From Hyphomicrobium sp. ghe19 (GTDB lineage Bacteria; Pseudomonadota; Alphaproteobacteria; Rhizobiales; Hyphomicrobiaceae): 64,000 bases of DNA. How positions within the stretch are numbered: position 1 is the first letter of the stretch; each line of letters starts with the position of its first letter. The stretch lies in NCBI RefSeq assembly GCF_902712875.1, contig NZ_LR743509.1, forward strand, positions 2,122,001 through 2,186,000. The letters are read 5' to 3'. Shown one piece after another: positions 43,318 through 52,403 of the stretch. The translations under genes and the position numbers were made by a program. The notes under the pieces were generated by a model. It worked only from the letters and a program-made list of their open reading frames with translations, had not been told where the DNA came from and did not search any database.

Positions 43318-44643
43318 CTAAAGCTCTTCAATTCGTATCATCTGCGGACGCTCGGTGACGTTGCCGTCCTTCTCGATCGTTTCGAGAGCCAGGCGCATCG
43401 CTTCTTCGGTCGTCTCATGCGTGATGATGATGACCGGCTGATCCGCGCGGTTCGGGACCCGCGAGCTCCCGCGCGGCGCATGCAGCGTCTGCGGTCGATG
43501 TTGTACGATACTTTCGAGCGAAATACCGCGGTCGCCCATGCTTTTCGCGACGTTCGCCATGGCACCGGGCTTATCGTAGAGCGCCAGCCGGACGTAATAG
43601 GACCCGTAATGTTGGTCGAGCTTGGCGCGGCGGTGCGCTTTCAGCTGTGCGACGGGCGTGACGAACGGCGGCACGACGAGACCGCGCGCGATATCCAGAA
43701 TATCTCCTGCGACGGCCGACGCCGTCGGCTTCGCGCCGGCACCTGGTCCGACGAGCAGAATATTGCCGGAGAAATTACCGTCGATCGCAACGGCGTTCGT
43801 CACACCGGAAACTTCGGCGATCGCGGAATCCTTGTTGATCAGGACAGGCGAAACGCGGGCTTCGATGCCGGTTTCAGTCTCCATCGATACGCCCAGCAGC
43901 TTGATGCGATAGCCGAGGCTGTCGGCCGCCTCGATGTCCGCCTGGGTGATCGACTGGATGCCCTCGACGTGGATCTGCTCGAAGGCGACCCTTGTTCCGA
44001 AGGCGAGGCTCGTCAATAGTGCGAGCTTGTGGGCGGCGTCGAAGCCGCCGATGTCGAATGTCGGATCGGCCTCGGCATATCCCAGCGCCTGCGCTTCCTT
44101 CAGAACATCGTCGAAAGCACGATTTTCACTCTGCATCTGCGTCAGGATATAGTTGCAGGTGCCATTGAGGATGCCGTAGACGCGCTTGACGCGATTGGCG
44201 CCGAGAGCTTCGCGCAGCGTCTTGATGACCGGAATGCCGCCTGCGACCGCCGCCTCGAAATTCAACGCGACGCCGTTCGCCTCGGCGAGACGCGCAAGCT
44301 CGACGCCATGTTTTGCGAGCAGCGCCTTGTTGGCGGTGACGACATGCTTCTTTGCGCCCAATGCCGCTTCAACCGCCGCCTTCGCGACGCCGTCTTCGCC
44401 ACCGATCAGCTCGACGAAAACGTCGTTCGAAGGATCGAGTGCGAGCGCGACGGGATCAGCGAACCATTCGACGCCGTCGACCGCAATGCCGCGCTCCTTG
44501 GATTTGTTGCGCGCGGAGATGCCGGTTACGCGGATCTCGCGGCCGACAATGTTCGCGACGTGAGTGCCGTTGGCCTGAAGAAGCCCCAGCAGGCCACCGC
44601 CAACCGTGCCAAGTCCGGCTATACCAAGTTTGAGAGGTTTCAT
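43318..44643 (-). CDS. hom: Homoserine dehydrogenase
   Basis: This is a 441-residue NAD(P)-dependent enzyme of the threonine/methionine branch. The Rossmann start is LGIAGLGTVGGGLL, the catalytic region is NFEAAVAGGIPVIKTL and GILNGTCNYILTQM, and a C-terminal ACT domain begins near YVRLALYDKPGAMANVAKSM, allowing feedback control. It sits 8 nt after the aminotransferase gene. Confidence 0.96.
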   Translation of the reverse strand: MKPLKLGIAGLGTVGGGLLGLLQANGTHVANIVGREIRVTGISARNKSKERGIAVDGVEWFADPVALALDPSNDVFVELIGGEDGVAKAAVEAALGAKKHVVTANKALLAKHGVELARLAEANGVALNFEAAVAGGIPVIKTLREALGANRVKRVYGILNGTCNYILTQMQSENRAFDDVLKEAQALGYAEADPTFDIGGFDAAHKLALLTSLAFGTRVAFEQIHVEGIQSITQADIEAADSLGYRIKLLGVSMETETGIEARVSPVLINKDSAIAEVSGVTNAVAIDGNFSGNILLVGPGAGAKPTASAVAGDILDIARGLVVPPFVTPVAQLKAHRRAKLDQHYGSYYVRLALYDKPGAMANVAKSMGDRGISLESIVQHRPQTLHAPRGSSRVPNRADQPVIIITHETTEEAMRLALETIEKDGNVTERPQMIRIEEL

Positions 44644-44651
44644 GGTGATGA

Positions 44652-45878
44652 TTATTGGCTTGCGGATTTTCTGGGATGAGACACGGGCTGCGTAGGTTCG
44701 GCTGATTCCGAAAAGAGCTTTTTGATCGACCGCGCCGCCTGACGAATGCGCTGCTCGTTTTCGACGAGAGCGATGCGAATGAACCCCTCTCCATATTCGC
44801 CGAAGCCGATCCCGGGCGATACGGCGACATCGGCTTTTTCGATGAGCAGCTTCGAGAACTCGACCGAGCCCAGATCGCGATAGCGCTCAGGTACCGGCGC
44901 CCAGGCAAACATCGTGGCGGGCGGCGGCGGAACGGGGAAGCCTGCCTTGCCGAAGCTCTCGACGAGCACATCGCGGCGGCTCTTGTACATCGCGCGAATT
45001 TCGTCGACGCACTCCTGCGGACCGTTGAGAGCGGCTGCGGCTGCGACTTGGATCGGCGTGAAGGCACCGTAGTCGAGATACGACTTCACCCGCGCCAGCG
45101 CGCCGATGAGGCGCTCGTTGCCGACGGCGAAGCCCATCCGCCAGCCCGGCATGTTGTAGGTTTTCGACAGCGACGTGAATTCGACGGCGATGTCTTTGGC
45201 GCCCGGCACCTGCAAAATGGAGGGCGGCGGCACATCGTCGTAATAGAGCTCGGCGTAGGCGATGTCCGACAGGATGATGATGTCGAGCTTCTTTGCGAGC
45301 GCGACGGCTTCCTTGTAGAAGTCGAGGCCCACAACCATCGCCGTCGGATTGGACGGGAACGATATCACGACCGCCAGCGGCTTCGGGATCGAATGCTTTA
45401 CCGCGTGCTCGATGGCACGAAGAAAATCGTCGCCGTTGCTCGCCGGGAGATGGCGCACGGAGGCGCCGGCGATGATGAAGCCGAAGGTGTGGATCGGATA
45501 GGTCGGGTTGGGCACCAGGACGACGTCGCCGGGCGCGGCAATGGCCTGTGCGATATTGGCGAAGCCTTCCTTCGATCCGAGCGTCGCCACGATCTCGGTT
45601 TCGGGGTCGAGCTTCACACCGAAACGCCGTTCATAGTAGGCGGCCTGCGCCTTGCGCAGTCCGGGTATGCCTTTCGACGCCGAATAGCGATGCGTGCGCG
45701 GCTTATTGATGGTTTCGATGAGCTTGTCGACGATATGCTGGGGCGTCGGCATATCCGGGTTGCCCATGCCGAGATCGACGATGTCGGCGCCGCGCGCACG
45801 CGCCGCCGCCTTCAAACGGTTCACTTCCGCAAAGACGTAAGGGGGCAGGCGCTTGATGCGGTGGAACTCTTCGCTCAA
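44652..45878 (-). CDS. PLP-dependent aminotransferase (AlaC/LL-DAP aminotransferase-like)
   Basis: This is a fold-type I aminotransferase of 408 residues. Motifs are VDLGMGNPDMPTP, YSASKGIPGLRKA, ISFPSNPTAMVV and SLSKTYNMPGWRMGF (PLP-binding Lys). It is closest to the alanine aminotransferase AlaC group. Its position directly before hom suggests a role in aspartate-family or alanine metabolism; the exact substrate is not fixed by sequence. Confidence 0.9.
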   Translation of the reverse strand: MSEEFHRIKRLPPYVFAEVNRLKAAARARGADIVDLGMGNPDMPTPQHIVDKLIETINKPRTHRYSASKGIPGLRKAQAAYYERRFGVKLDPETEIVATLGSKEGFANIAQAIAAPGDVVLVPNPTYPIHTFGFIIAGASVRHLPASNGDDFLRAIEHAVKHSIPKPLAVVISFPSNPTAMVVGLDFYKEAVALAKKLDIIILSDIAYAELYYDDVPPPSILQVPGAKDIAVEFTSLSKTYNMPGWRMGFAVGNERLIGALARVKSYLDYGAFTPIQVAAAAALNGPQECVDEIRAMYKSRRDVLVESFGKAGFPVPPPPATMFAWAPVPERYRDLGSVEFSKLLIEKADVAVSPGIGFGEYGEGFIRIALVENEQRIRQAARSIKKLFSESAEPTQPVSHPRKSASQ

Positions 45879-46280
45879 AGATCTTTACCCCTCGGCGCCG
45901 CAGCTCAGGCGGCTGTTAGTGTCGGCTCTCGCGCGAAGTTCGAAAGTCCCGGCTGAAACCAAATCGGACCGGGCATTTCTTCGCGACAGAGCCCGGCGAT
46001 TGCCTCTTTACGCTTGCGCCCTACGTCCCGTCCAGTCCGCAGCGCGCCGCAACATGCAACGGCCTCAAATCCGGGTCCCCCAATTATTTTTCGCAACGCG
46101 GGAGCAAACGTGCCGCGGCCACGGTAATGCCATCTCCGCTTACCTAATCAGAAACGCCGGCATGTCCGATTCGCCCTTGATTCGACGTCTGCCTTGACTG
46201 CACTGTCGGTCAGGGTTTCGGCACGAACGGGCCCCTAGCCTGCGTCGAGGGGACAAGAATAGAAAGCTTCTGAAGTCGCC
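45879..46280. other. Divergent promoter region of the aminotransferase operon and phaC
   Basis: No gene is supported in about 400 nt. The two operons diverge here, so both promoters must lie inside. A TTGACT near 46193 could be a -35 element for phaC, without a confident -10. Confidence 0.45.
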
Positions 46281-48089
46281 ATGCCGCAAGACAGCCACGA
46301 AGAGCCGCCGTCATTCTCTCCGTATCATATCTCGGACCCCGAAACGTTTGCGTCGAACCTGCTCAAAGCGTTCGAACGGGGAAGCGCGGCATTTGCTCAG
46401 CTGGCCGAGCGCCCGGACTCGAAAATCGGCCCCTATACACCGGCAAGCGAGTTTTCCGCGGCCACCGAAACGATTTCGGCGCTGGTGCGGAAATGGCTTG
46501 CCGATCCGGTCAAGCTTGCCGAGGCGCAGGGGGAGTTCGTCAGGCAGTTCGCGGCGCTTTGGAACAACGTGCTTCAACGCATGATGGGGTTCGGCGTGCC
46601 GCCGCTCATTCGGCCTGGCGTGGGCGACAATCGCTTCAAAGATCCGGAATGGGACAACAACCCGTACTTCGACTTCTGCAAGCAGGCGTATCTCCTTGCC
46701 TGCAAGTGGGCAGAGGATCAATTGGCGGCGACGCCGGACCTCGAGCCCTACGAGCGCCATCGCGCCGAATTCTATTTGCGGCAGCTGACGAGCGCCTACT
46801 CTCCGTCGAATTTTCCCGTGACCAATCCTGAAGTCCTGCGGGAGACGATTGCGACCAACGCCCAGAACCTCCTCAACGGGGCGAACCTGCTGGCCGAGGA
46901 TTTGAAGCGTTCGGGCGACCTGATGAAAATCAGCCAGACCGATCCGACCGCGTTCGAACTTGGCCGCAACCTTGCGACGACGCCGGGAAAGATCGTTTTT
47001 CAGAATGCGCTTTTGCAGCTCATTCAATACGCGCCCACGACGGAACAGGTTCGCTACCGGCCGTTGATCATGGTGCCGCCGTGGATCAACAAATACTACA
47101 TCCTCGATCTGACGTCCTCGAAGAGCCTCATCAAGTACGTGGTCGACCAGGGCTTCACGGTTTTCGTCGTGTCGTGGGTCAATCCGGATGAGCACCTGGC
47201 CGATAAGACGTTCGAAGACTACGTGCTCGAAGGCATTCTCGAAGCAGTACGCGCCGTTCAAGAGGAGACAGGCGTCGAGCAGATCAACGCGCTCGGCTAT
47301 TGCGTCGGCGGCACGGCGCTTTCGACGGGCCTCGCTTACCTCGCCCAGCGCGGCGAAGAGCCTTTCAAATGCTGCTCGCTGCTGACGACCCAGGTCGACT
47401 TTTCGCTCGCCGGCGATCTGCTTCTCTTCACCGACGATACGCAGCTCGCGAGCCTCGACGCGCTGATGAACGAGCGCGGCTTTCTCGACGGTTCGCGCAT
47501 GGCCAACGTCTTCAATATGATGCGGCCGCGCGACCTCATCTGGCCTTACGTGGTCAACAACTATCTCCTCGGCAAGAAGCCGTTCCCGTTCGACCTCCTT
47601 TTTTGGAACCAGGACTCGACGCGGATGGCGGCTGCCAACCACAAATATTACTTACGGGAATTCTATAACGAGAACCGGCTCGCGAAAGGCGAGATGACGC
47701 TTGGCGGCATCAAGCTCGACCTCAAAAAGATCAAGCTGCCGATCTTCTCGGTCGCGACCCGCGAGGATCATATCGCGCCGGCCGCTTCCGTTTTCCGCGG
47801 CATTCAGATGTTCGGCGGCCCCGTCGAGTTCGTGCTCGCCGGTTCGGGGCATATCGCGGGCGTCGTCAACCCGCCGGAAAAAGTGAAGTACCAGTACTGG
47901 ACCGGCGGCAAGGTGATGACGAACGTCGGCAGTTGGGAAGCGTCGGCCACGGAGCATCCCGGATCGTGGTGGCCGTACTGGATCGATTGGCTGTCGCAGC
48001 AGTCCGGCGGCTGGGTTCCGGCACGGGAACCCGGAGCGAAGCTCGGCATCATCGAGGATGCGCCCGGTTCTTACGTCAAGGCTCGCTAG
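46281..48089 (+). CDS. phaC: Class I poly(3-hydroxyalkanoate) synthase
   Basis: This enzyme polymerises hydroxyacyl-CoA to PHA on granules. The 602-residue length is class I. The lipase-like box GYCVGGTALSTGLA holds the catalytic Cys; the Asp is in ATREDHIAPAASVF and the His in GSGHIAGVVNPP. The N-terminus begins MPQDSHEEPPSFSPYHISDP. No phaA, phaB or phasin gene is adjacent. Confidence 0.95.
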   Translation: MPQDSHEEPPSFSPYHISDPETFASNLLKAFERGSAAFAQLAERPDSKIGPYTPASEFSAATETISALVRKWLADPVKLAEAQGEFVRQFAALWNNVLQRMMGFGVPPLIRPGVGDNRFKDPEWDNNPYFDFCKQAYLLACKWAEDQLAATPDLEPYERHRAEFYLRQLTSAYSPSNFPVTNPEVLRETIATNAQNLLNGANLLAEDLKRSGDLMKISQTDPTAFELGRNLATTPGKIVFQNALLQLIQYAPTTEQVRYRPLIMVPPWINKYYILDLTSSKSLIKYVVDQGFTVFVVSWVNPDEHLADKTFEDYVLEGILEAVRAVQEETGVEQINALGYCVGGTALSTGLAYLAQRGEEPFKCCSLLTTQVDFSLAGDLLLFTDDTQLASLDALMNERGFLDGSRMANVFNMMRPRDLIWPYVVNNYLLGKKPFPFDLLFWNQDSTRMAAANHKYYLREFYNENRLAKGEMTLGGIKLDLKKIKLPIFSVATREDHIAPAASVFRGIQMFGGPVEFVLAGSGHIAGVVNPPEKVKYQYWTGGKVMTNVGSWEASATEHPGSWWPYWIDWLSQQSGGWVPAREPGAKLGIIEDAPGSYVKAR

Positions 48090-48152
48090 GCTTCCATTTT
48101 GGGGCCTGCGGCGGCCGTTTCGCCGTAGGCTCGCCCAACACGCGATGGCCGA

Positions 48153-48473
48153 TCAGGCCAATTCGAATTCGCCTTCGTAGTCGACGGGCCAGAGCACGGT
48201 GAACTCTTCGCTGTCGATTGCGCGGAATGCGACGGCGTTGACGTCGAGTTCGTCAGCGGCGTCCTCGACGATCGGCTCGATCTTTTCCCAGACCTTCGCT
48301 GCATTCTTGGCGAGCAGGATGAGATTGATGACGCCCTCTCCCGGCTCGTGGCCGTCGACTTCAGCCGAGGTCGAGTTGCCTAGGGCTTCGATCAGGCGAT
48401 CCTCGAGCGCGATGACCCTCTCGAGAGTGTCGTCGTCGTCGCCCTGAAACTGGAGGACAAGCTGATGGTTCAT
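48153..48473 (-). CDS. Conserved hypothetical protein, 106 residues
   Basis: The protein begins MNHQLVLQFQGDDDDTLERV and has a compact alpha/beta pattern with a long acidic helix (LLAKNAAKVWEKIEPIVEDA). No domain is recognised. It faces phaC tail to tail and is followed by metY on the same strand. Confidence 0.65.
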   Translation of the reverse strand: MNHQLVLQFQGDDDDTLERVIALEDRLIEALGNSTSAEVDGHEPGEGVINLILLAKNAAKVWEKIEPIVEDAADELDVNAVAFRAIDSEEFTVLWPVDYEGEFELA

Positions 48474-48493
48474 GGTTCCTTTCCTGCCGGCGT

Positions 48494-49783
48494 CTAAACA
48501 GCGGTGAGCGCCTGTTCAAGATCGCCGATAATATCGTCTATATCCTCGATACCGATCGATAGCCTGACAACGTCTGGCCCCGCTCCGGCGGCTATCCTCT
48601 CGTCATCCTGTAGCTGCCGATGCGTCGTCGACGCCGGATGAATGACGAGGCTTCGCGTATCCCCAATGTTGGCGAGAAGACTGAAGAGCTTCAACCCCGA
48701 AACCAGCTTCACGCCCGCTTCATATCCGCCTTTGACGCCGAAGGTGAAGACGGCTCCCGCACCTTTTGGACAAATCTTTTTATGGATTTGGTGGCTCGGG
48801 CTTCCCTCGAGCCCAGCGTAGCCGACCCAGGCAATTTTGGGATGGGCGTTAAGCCACTTCGCAACGGCCAGAGCGCTGTCCGACTGGCGCTGCATTCGGA
48901 GCGGCAATGTCTCAACGCCGGTCAGCAAGAGGAAGGCGTTGAATGGTGAGATCGCGGGGCCGAGATCGCGCAGTCCGAGGACGCGCGCGGCGATGGCAAA
49001 GGCCATCGGGCCGAAAGCTTCCGCTAGCTTGACGCCATTGTAGGAGGGGTTCGGGTCGACCAGTGACTTATAGCGATGGCGGCTTCCCAGCCAGTCATAG
49101 GTTCCGCAATCGACGATGGCCCCGCCGATTGAGTTGCCATGACCACCAATGAACTTCGTGAGGCTATGGAGGACGATATCGGCGCCAAAATCCTTGGGCT
49201 TGCAGAGATAGGGGGTCGCAAGCGTGTTGTCGACGATGAAGGGAACGCCCGCCTTTTTGGCGATCGCCGCAATGGCTGGAAGATCAACGACAATGCCGCC
49301 GGGATTGGCGATGCTCTCGCAGTAGATGGCCCGTGTCCGCGGCGTGATCGCGGCTGCGATGGATGCCGGATCCGTGGCATCGGCCCATGCCACCTGCCAG
49401 CCGAACTTCTTGAACGCATGATTGAACTGATTGACCGAGCCGCCGTAGAGCTGGCGCCCAGCCACGAACTCGTCACCTGGTTCGAGAAGCGTGTGGAACG
49501 TCAAGAGCTGCGCGGCATGCCCGGACGCGACAGCGAGTGCGGCGGAGCCGTCTTCAAGCGCTGCGAGGCGTGCCTCCAGCACCGATTGTGTGGGGTTCGT
49601 TATGCGGGTGTAGATGTTTCCAAACGCCTGCAGCCCGAACAGCGCCGCGGCGTGGTCGACATCGTTAAACACGTAGGATGTGGTCTGGTAGATCGGCGTT
49701 GCGCGCGCGCCGGTCGTCGGATCAGGTGTCGCCCCTGCATGAACTGCAGCAGTCGCGAATTTCTGGGTTGGCGTGGACGACAT
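48494..49783 (-). CDS. metY: O-acetylhomoserine sulfhydrylase (MetY-type)
   Basis: This PLP enzyme converts O-acetylhomoserine and sulfide to homocysteine. The 429-residue protein has RITNPTQSVLEARLAALEDG, SLTKFIGGHGNSIGGAIVD (PLP-binding Lys) and SLLANIGDTRSLVIHPASTT. This is the Cys/Met metabolism family, MetY branch rather than MetB or MetC. Its product feeds methionine synthesis, so it links to hom upstream in the pathway. Confidence 0.92.
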   Translation of the reverse strand: MSSTPTQKFATAAVHAGATPDPTTGARATPIYQTTSYVFNDVDHAAALFGLQAFGNIYTRITNPTQSVLEARLAALEDGSAALAVASGHAAQLLTFHTLLEPGDEFVAGRQLYGGSVNQFNHAFKKFGWQVAWADATDPASIAAAITPRTRAIYCESIANPGGIVVDLPAIAAIAKKAGVPFIVDNTLATPYLCKPKDFGADIVLHSLTKFIGGHGNSIGGAIVDCGTYDWLGSRHRYKSLVDPNPSYNGVKLAEAFGPMAFAIAARVLGLRDLGPAISPFNAFLLLTGVETLPLRMQRQSDSALAVAKWLNAHPKIAWVGYAGLEGSPSHQIHKKICPKGAGAVFTFGVKGGYEAGVKLVSGLKLFSLLANIGDTRSLVIHPASTTHRQLQDDERIAAGAGPDVVRLSIGIEDIDDIIGDLEQALTAV

Positions 49784-49871
49784 AGCCTCTAGCTCCTGAT
49801 CGCGAAGTTGCCGCGAAGGAGGAGCCGAGTCAGGGCCAGCCTGTCAACTGGTTAAGCTCGTCCACACCGAT

Positions 49872-50078
49872 TCAAAGTTTTGCGAATTGCCCGGCAATCC
49901 CGCAGTGCCACTTCTGAATGGTCCAGTTGGGGTGTTCCCCGATCCACTTCGCCATCTCGATCTGGCCGCTCGACATGCACTGCTGCGCGGTGACGTTTTC
50001 GCCCTCGAAATTCAGGGTGACATCTCTGCAACGGGACGGCTGATCAACCATGCAGACGGCGACGACAAGCTCAATCAT
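49872..50078 (-). CDS. Small Cys-containing protein, 68 residues
   Basis: The protein begins MIELVVAVCMVDQPSRCRDV and ends in HPNWTIQKWHCGIAGQFAKL, with four Cys residues that may form disulfides. GGAGG lies 4 nt before the ATG. Function is unknown. Confidence 0.65.
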   Translation of the reverse strand: MIELVVAVCMVDQPSRCRDVTLNFEGENVTAQQCMSSGQIEMAKWIGEHPNWTIQKWHCGIAGQFAKL

Positions 50079-50488
50079 AGGACCTCCAGGTGTAGGTCTG
50101 CCGACCGCTCGTTAAAGCGGTCCGTTTAGCCCTGGGCGGTTTCCTCGAGTCTGCTTTTTGTTCATTCGCGGGAAGAATGGGCAAAGTATGAAGGAAATAA
50201 TGCATTGCACAAGAACACGGCTGTCGCAGTCCTTGCCTATTTCGAAGTCACGTTACATTTGCCGCAGCAATGTTGCCGAAACACCCCGCAACCCGCAGCA
50301 AATCGTATCGCATGCGCCACAGTTTTGCCTTGTCAGGATGGGCATCGCATTCGATAAGCAGCGCGAAGGCAACAATTGATTCGAATTTTGCCGGAACGAC
50401 CAAGACCGATCTTGTGCGAAGTCGGGGGTCGGAGCGATGTGACCGGGGTAAAGTCGCGGGGCGGACTTGTAAGGCGGCAGATCGGCAT
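50079..50488. other. Intergenic stretch, no gene seen
   Basis: No supported coding region is visible in about 410 nt between two small genes. The middle is less G+C-rich than the flanks. Confidence 0.45.
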
Positions 50489-50716
50489 ATGATTAATCAA
50501 GGGGCTGAGGCAGCCCAAAGTGCAGCGTTCGATGGCGTGCGCGCGTCTCAAACACCAACCGTCGGTTGGTTCGTCCGGCGCTCGGCGCTCTGGATGGGCA
50601 TCATCATCGTCGCCATCGTGCTGGCGTGCACGCTTTACGCGCTCGCAAGCCAAGTCGGGGCGGACGATATACGCGAGGCGCCGACGGGCACCGCGGGACC
50701 GACGCTGAAGGTTTAG
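50489..50716 (+). CDS. Small single-span membrane protein, 75 residues
   Basis: A polar N-terminus precedes one membrane segment (LWMGIIIVAIVLACTLYALA) and a short Gly/Thr-rich tail. The start at 50489 (MINQGAEAAQSAAFDG) is the most likely but has a weak ribosome-binding site. Function is unknown. Confidence 0.5.
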   Translation: MINQGAEAAQSAAFDGVRASQTPTVGWFVRRSALWMGIIIVAIVLACTLYALASQVGADDIREAPTGTAGPTLKV

Positions 50717-51103
50717 CTGGCCTCAAGTTTTATCAGCTACTCATCGCTTGCCGATCGACATACCAGTCGCTGGAGCGCGCCACGTGGTGCGCTCCGCTCG
50801 CGATTCCTTATGCCATTTTTCGCTGCGCGCCGTTTTTCATGCCGCGTTCAGCACGGGCTTGGTATGGTACAATCCAGTTCTGCGTCTTCCTGGATGGTAC
50901 GGGGGCTTTTGCTTGCAATTAGTAGTGGGTTGTTCTCACCGCATTAGACCAATTTTTGAAATAACTAATCTTTTCTCGTGCAACCGGATAAATTTGCCTG
51001 CGGGTTCATTATTGTTGCTGCGGGGCTATCATCGATACCTTGAATTTGGGCTCTCCTTACTCCAATCATCTGCGATCGGTTCGAGCCCGAGGGACGCGTC
51101 GGA
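50717..51103. other. Intergenic stretch with a long palindrome and an A+T-rich patch
   Basis: No gene is supported. A 24-bp near-palindrome (50772-50795) with core CCACGTGG lies near its start. Around 50915-51000 the sequence is unusually A+T-rich for this genome and probably holds the bpt promoter. Confidence 0.5.
50772..50795. repeat. 24-bp near-palindrome
   Basis: The half-site GGAGCGCG-CCAC pairs with its partner at 11 of 12 positions. It follows the 75-residue membrane protein gene by 55 nt. There is no T-tract after it, so it may be an operator or an RNA hairpin. Confidence 0.5.
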
Positions 51104-51865
51104 ATGACGGAGCAGCAAAAGAAGTTTCCAGAGTTCTATGTAACCGCCCCGCAGCCTTGCCCTTATTTGCCCGGCAGGCTCGAGCGAAAGCTGTTCACCC
51201 ATTTGACCCACGACAAGCCGCCGGAGCTGGTCGACCGCCTTCTGACGACGGGGTTTCGGCGCAGTCAGAACATTGCGTACGTGCCCTATTGCGAAGGCTG
51301 CCAGGCCTGCATCTCGGTGCGCGTGCTCGTCGATGAATTCCAGCCCGACCGCTCGATGCGCAGGAGCTGGAACAGAAACTCTTCGCTGATCGCACAGCGC
51401 ACGGCGCCGACGCCGACGATGGAGCAGTTCAAGCTCTTTCGCTCATACATCGATGCGCGGCACAGCGACGGCGGAATGGCGGACATGACGATCCTCGATT
51501 ACCGAATGATGGTCGAAGATACGGTGATCGAGACTTTCCTCACCGAATACCGGCAGAAGCCGGCGGACGCGACGGATCTCGATTTCGACTCGTGGCCGCT
51601 GAAGGCCGTCGCGCTCTGCGACCGGCTCACGGACGGCATCTCGATGGTCTACAGCTTTTACGATCCCGCGGATGCCGACGCCGGTCTCGGCACCTACATG
51701 ATCCTCGAGCACATCGCGTTCGCCCGTCGCATCGGGCTACCGCACGTGTATCTCGGCTATTGGATCGATGGTTCGCGTAAAATGGCCTACAAGACCCGCT
51801 TCAAACCGCAGGAGCGCCTTGGGCCCGACCGGTGGGAACGCATCGGCGACAGTGAGGAAGACTGA
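51104..51865 (+). CDS. bpt: Aspartate/glutamate leucyl-tRNA-protein transferase
   Basis: This N-end-rule enzyme adds Leu to proteins with N-terminal Asp or Glu. The 253-residue protein has the family Cys motif YVPYCEGCQACISVRV, then a GNAT-like domain with SMVYSFYDPADADAGLGTYM and YLGYWIDGSRKMAYKTRFKP. This is the Bpt (bacterial) branch rather than eukaryote-like Ate1. Confidence 0.92.
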   Translation: MTEQQKKFPEFYVTAPQPCPYLPGRLERKLFTHLTHDKPPELVDRLLTTGFRRSQNIAYVPYCEGCQACISVRVLVDEFQPDRSMRRSWNRNSSLIAQRTAPTPTMEQFKLFRSYIDARHSDGGMADMTILDYRMMVEDTVIETFLTEYRQKPADATDLDFDSWPLKAVALCDRLTDGISMVYSFYDPADADAGLGTYMILEHIAFARRIGLPHVYLGYWIDGSRKMAYKTRFKPQERLGPDRWERIGDSEED

Positions 51866-51876
51866 AGCCGAAGTCG

Positions 51877-52344
51877 TTATTTCGCGAGTTCGGCATCGAG
51901 TTTTTCGAACATGTAATTCCACTTGGCCGACTGCGTGTCGACCAGCATCTTCATGCGTGCGCGAAGCTCGAGCAGCAAGGCGCAGTCGGGCGCTTCGGCA
52001 GCGGCACCTTCCTGGCCCATCGACGCGATCGCGGATAGCAATTCGTCCGCCGTCTTGTCGTAAACAGCCGTCTTGTCGTCTTTCACGAACGGCCTTGCCT
52101 GGACGATGAAGTCGTCGTGCGTCCAGTTGCGCTTGTCCTTGAGCTCGCGCAGCTTCTCCTGAAAGACGGGCCGGTTCTGGTTATTCAAGTCGCGCAGGCT
52201 GCCGGATGCCACTTCGACGACGGACTCGAAATCTTCCTTGGCGCAGGTCGCCGGCGTTTCGTCTGCCCGAAGACCGGAGCAGCACGAAACAATCGCCAGA
52301 CCTATTCCAGCGGCGATGGCCGCCCGTCCTCTGAACCCACCCAT
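51877..52344 (-). CDS. Exported hypothetical protein, 155 residues
   Basis: A signal peptide (cleaved near GLRADE) is followed by a mostly helical domain with two Cys residues (ATCAKEDF, DCALLLEL) that may pair. No family is recognised. It lies between bpt and parC. Confidence 0.6.
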   Translation of the reverse strand: MGGFRGRAAIAAGIGLAIVSCCSGLRADETPATCAKEDFESVVEVASGSLRDLNNQNRPVFQEKLRELKDKRNWTHDDFIVQARPFVKDDKTAVYDKTADELLSAIASMGQEGAAAEAPDCALLLELRARMKMLVDTQSAKWNYMFEKLDAELAK

Positions 52345-52403
52345 GCCGGCAGTCGTAGCTTCGCGCAGGCAAAGCTACAAGCGCCGTCAATCAACACCCT
52401 AAA

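Noticed and set aside
46311..47642. A 443-codon open frame on the minus strand
   Set aside because: It is antisense to phaC, whose catalytic motifs are intact.
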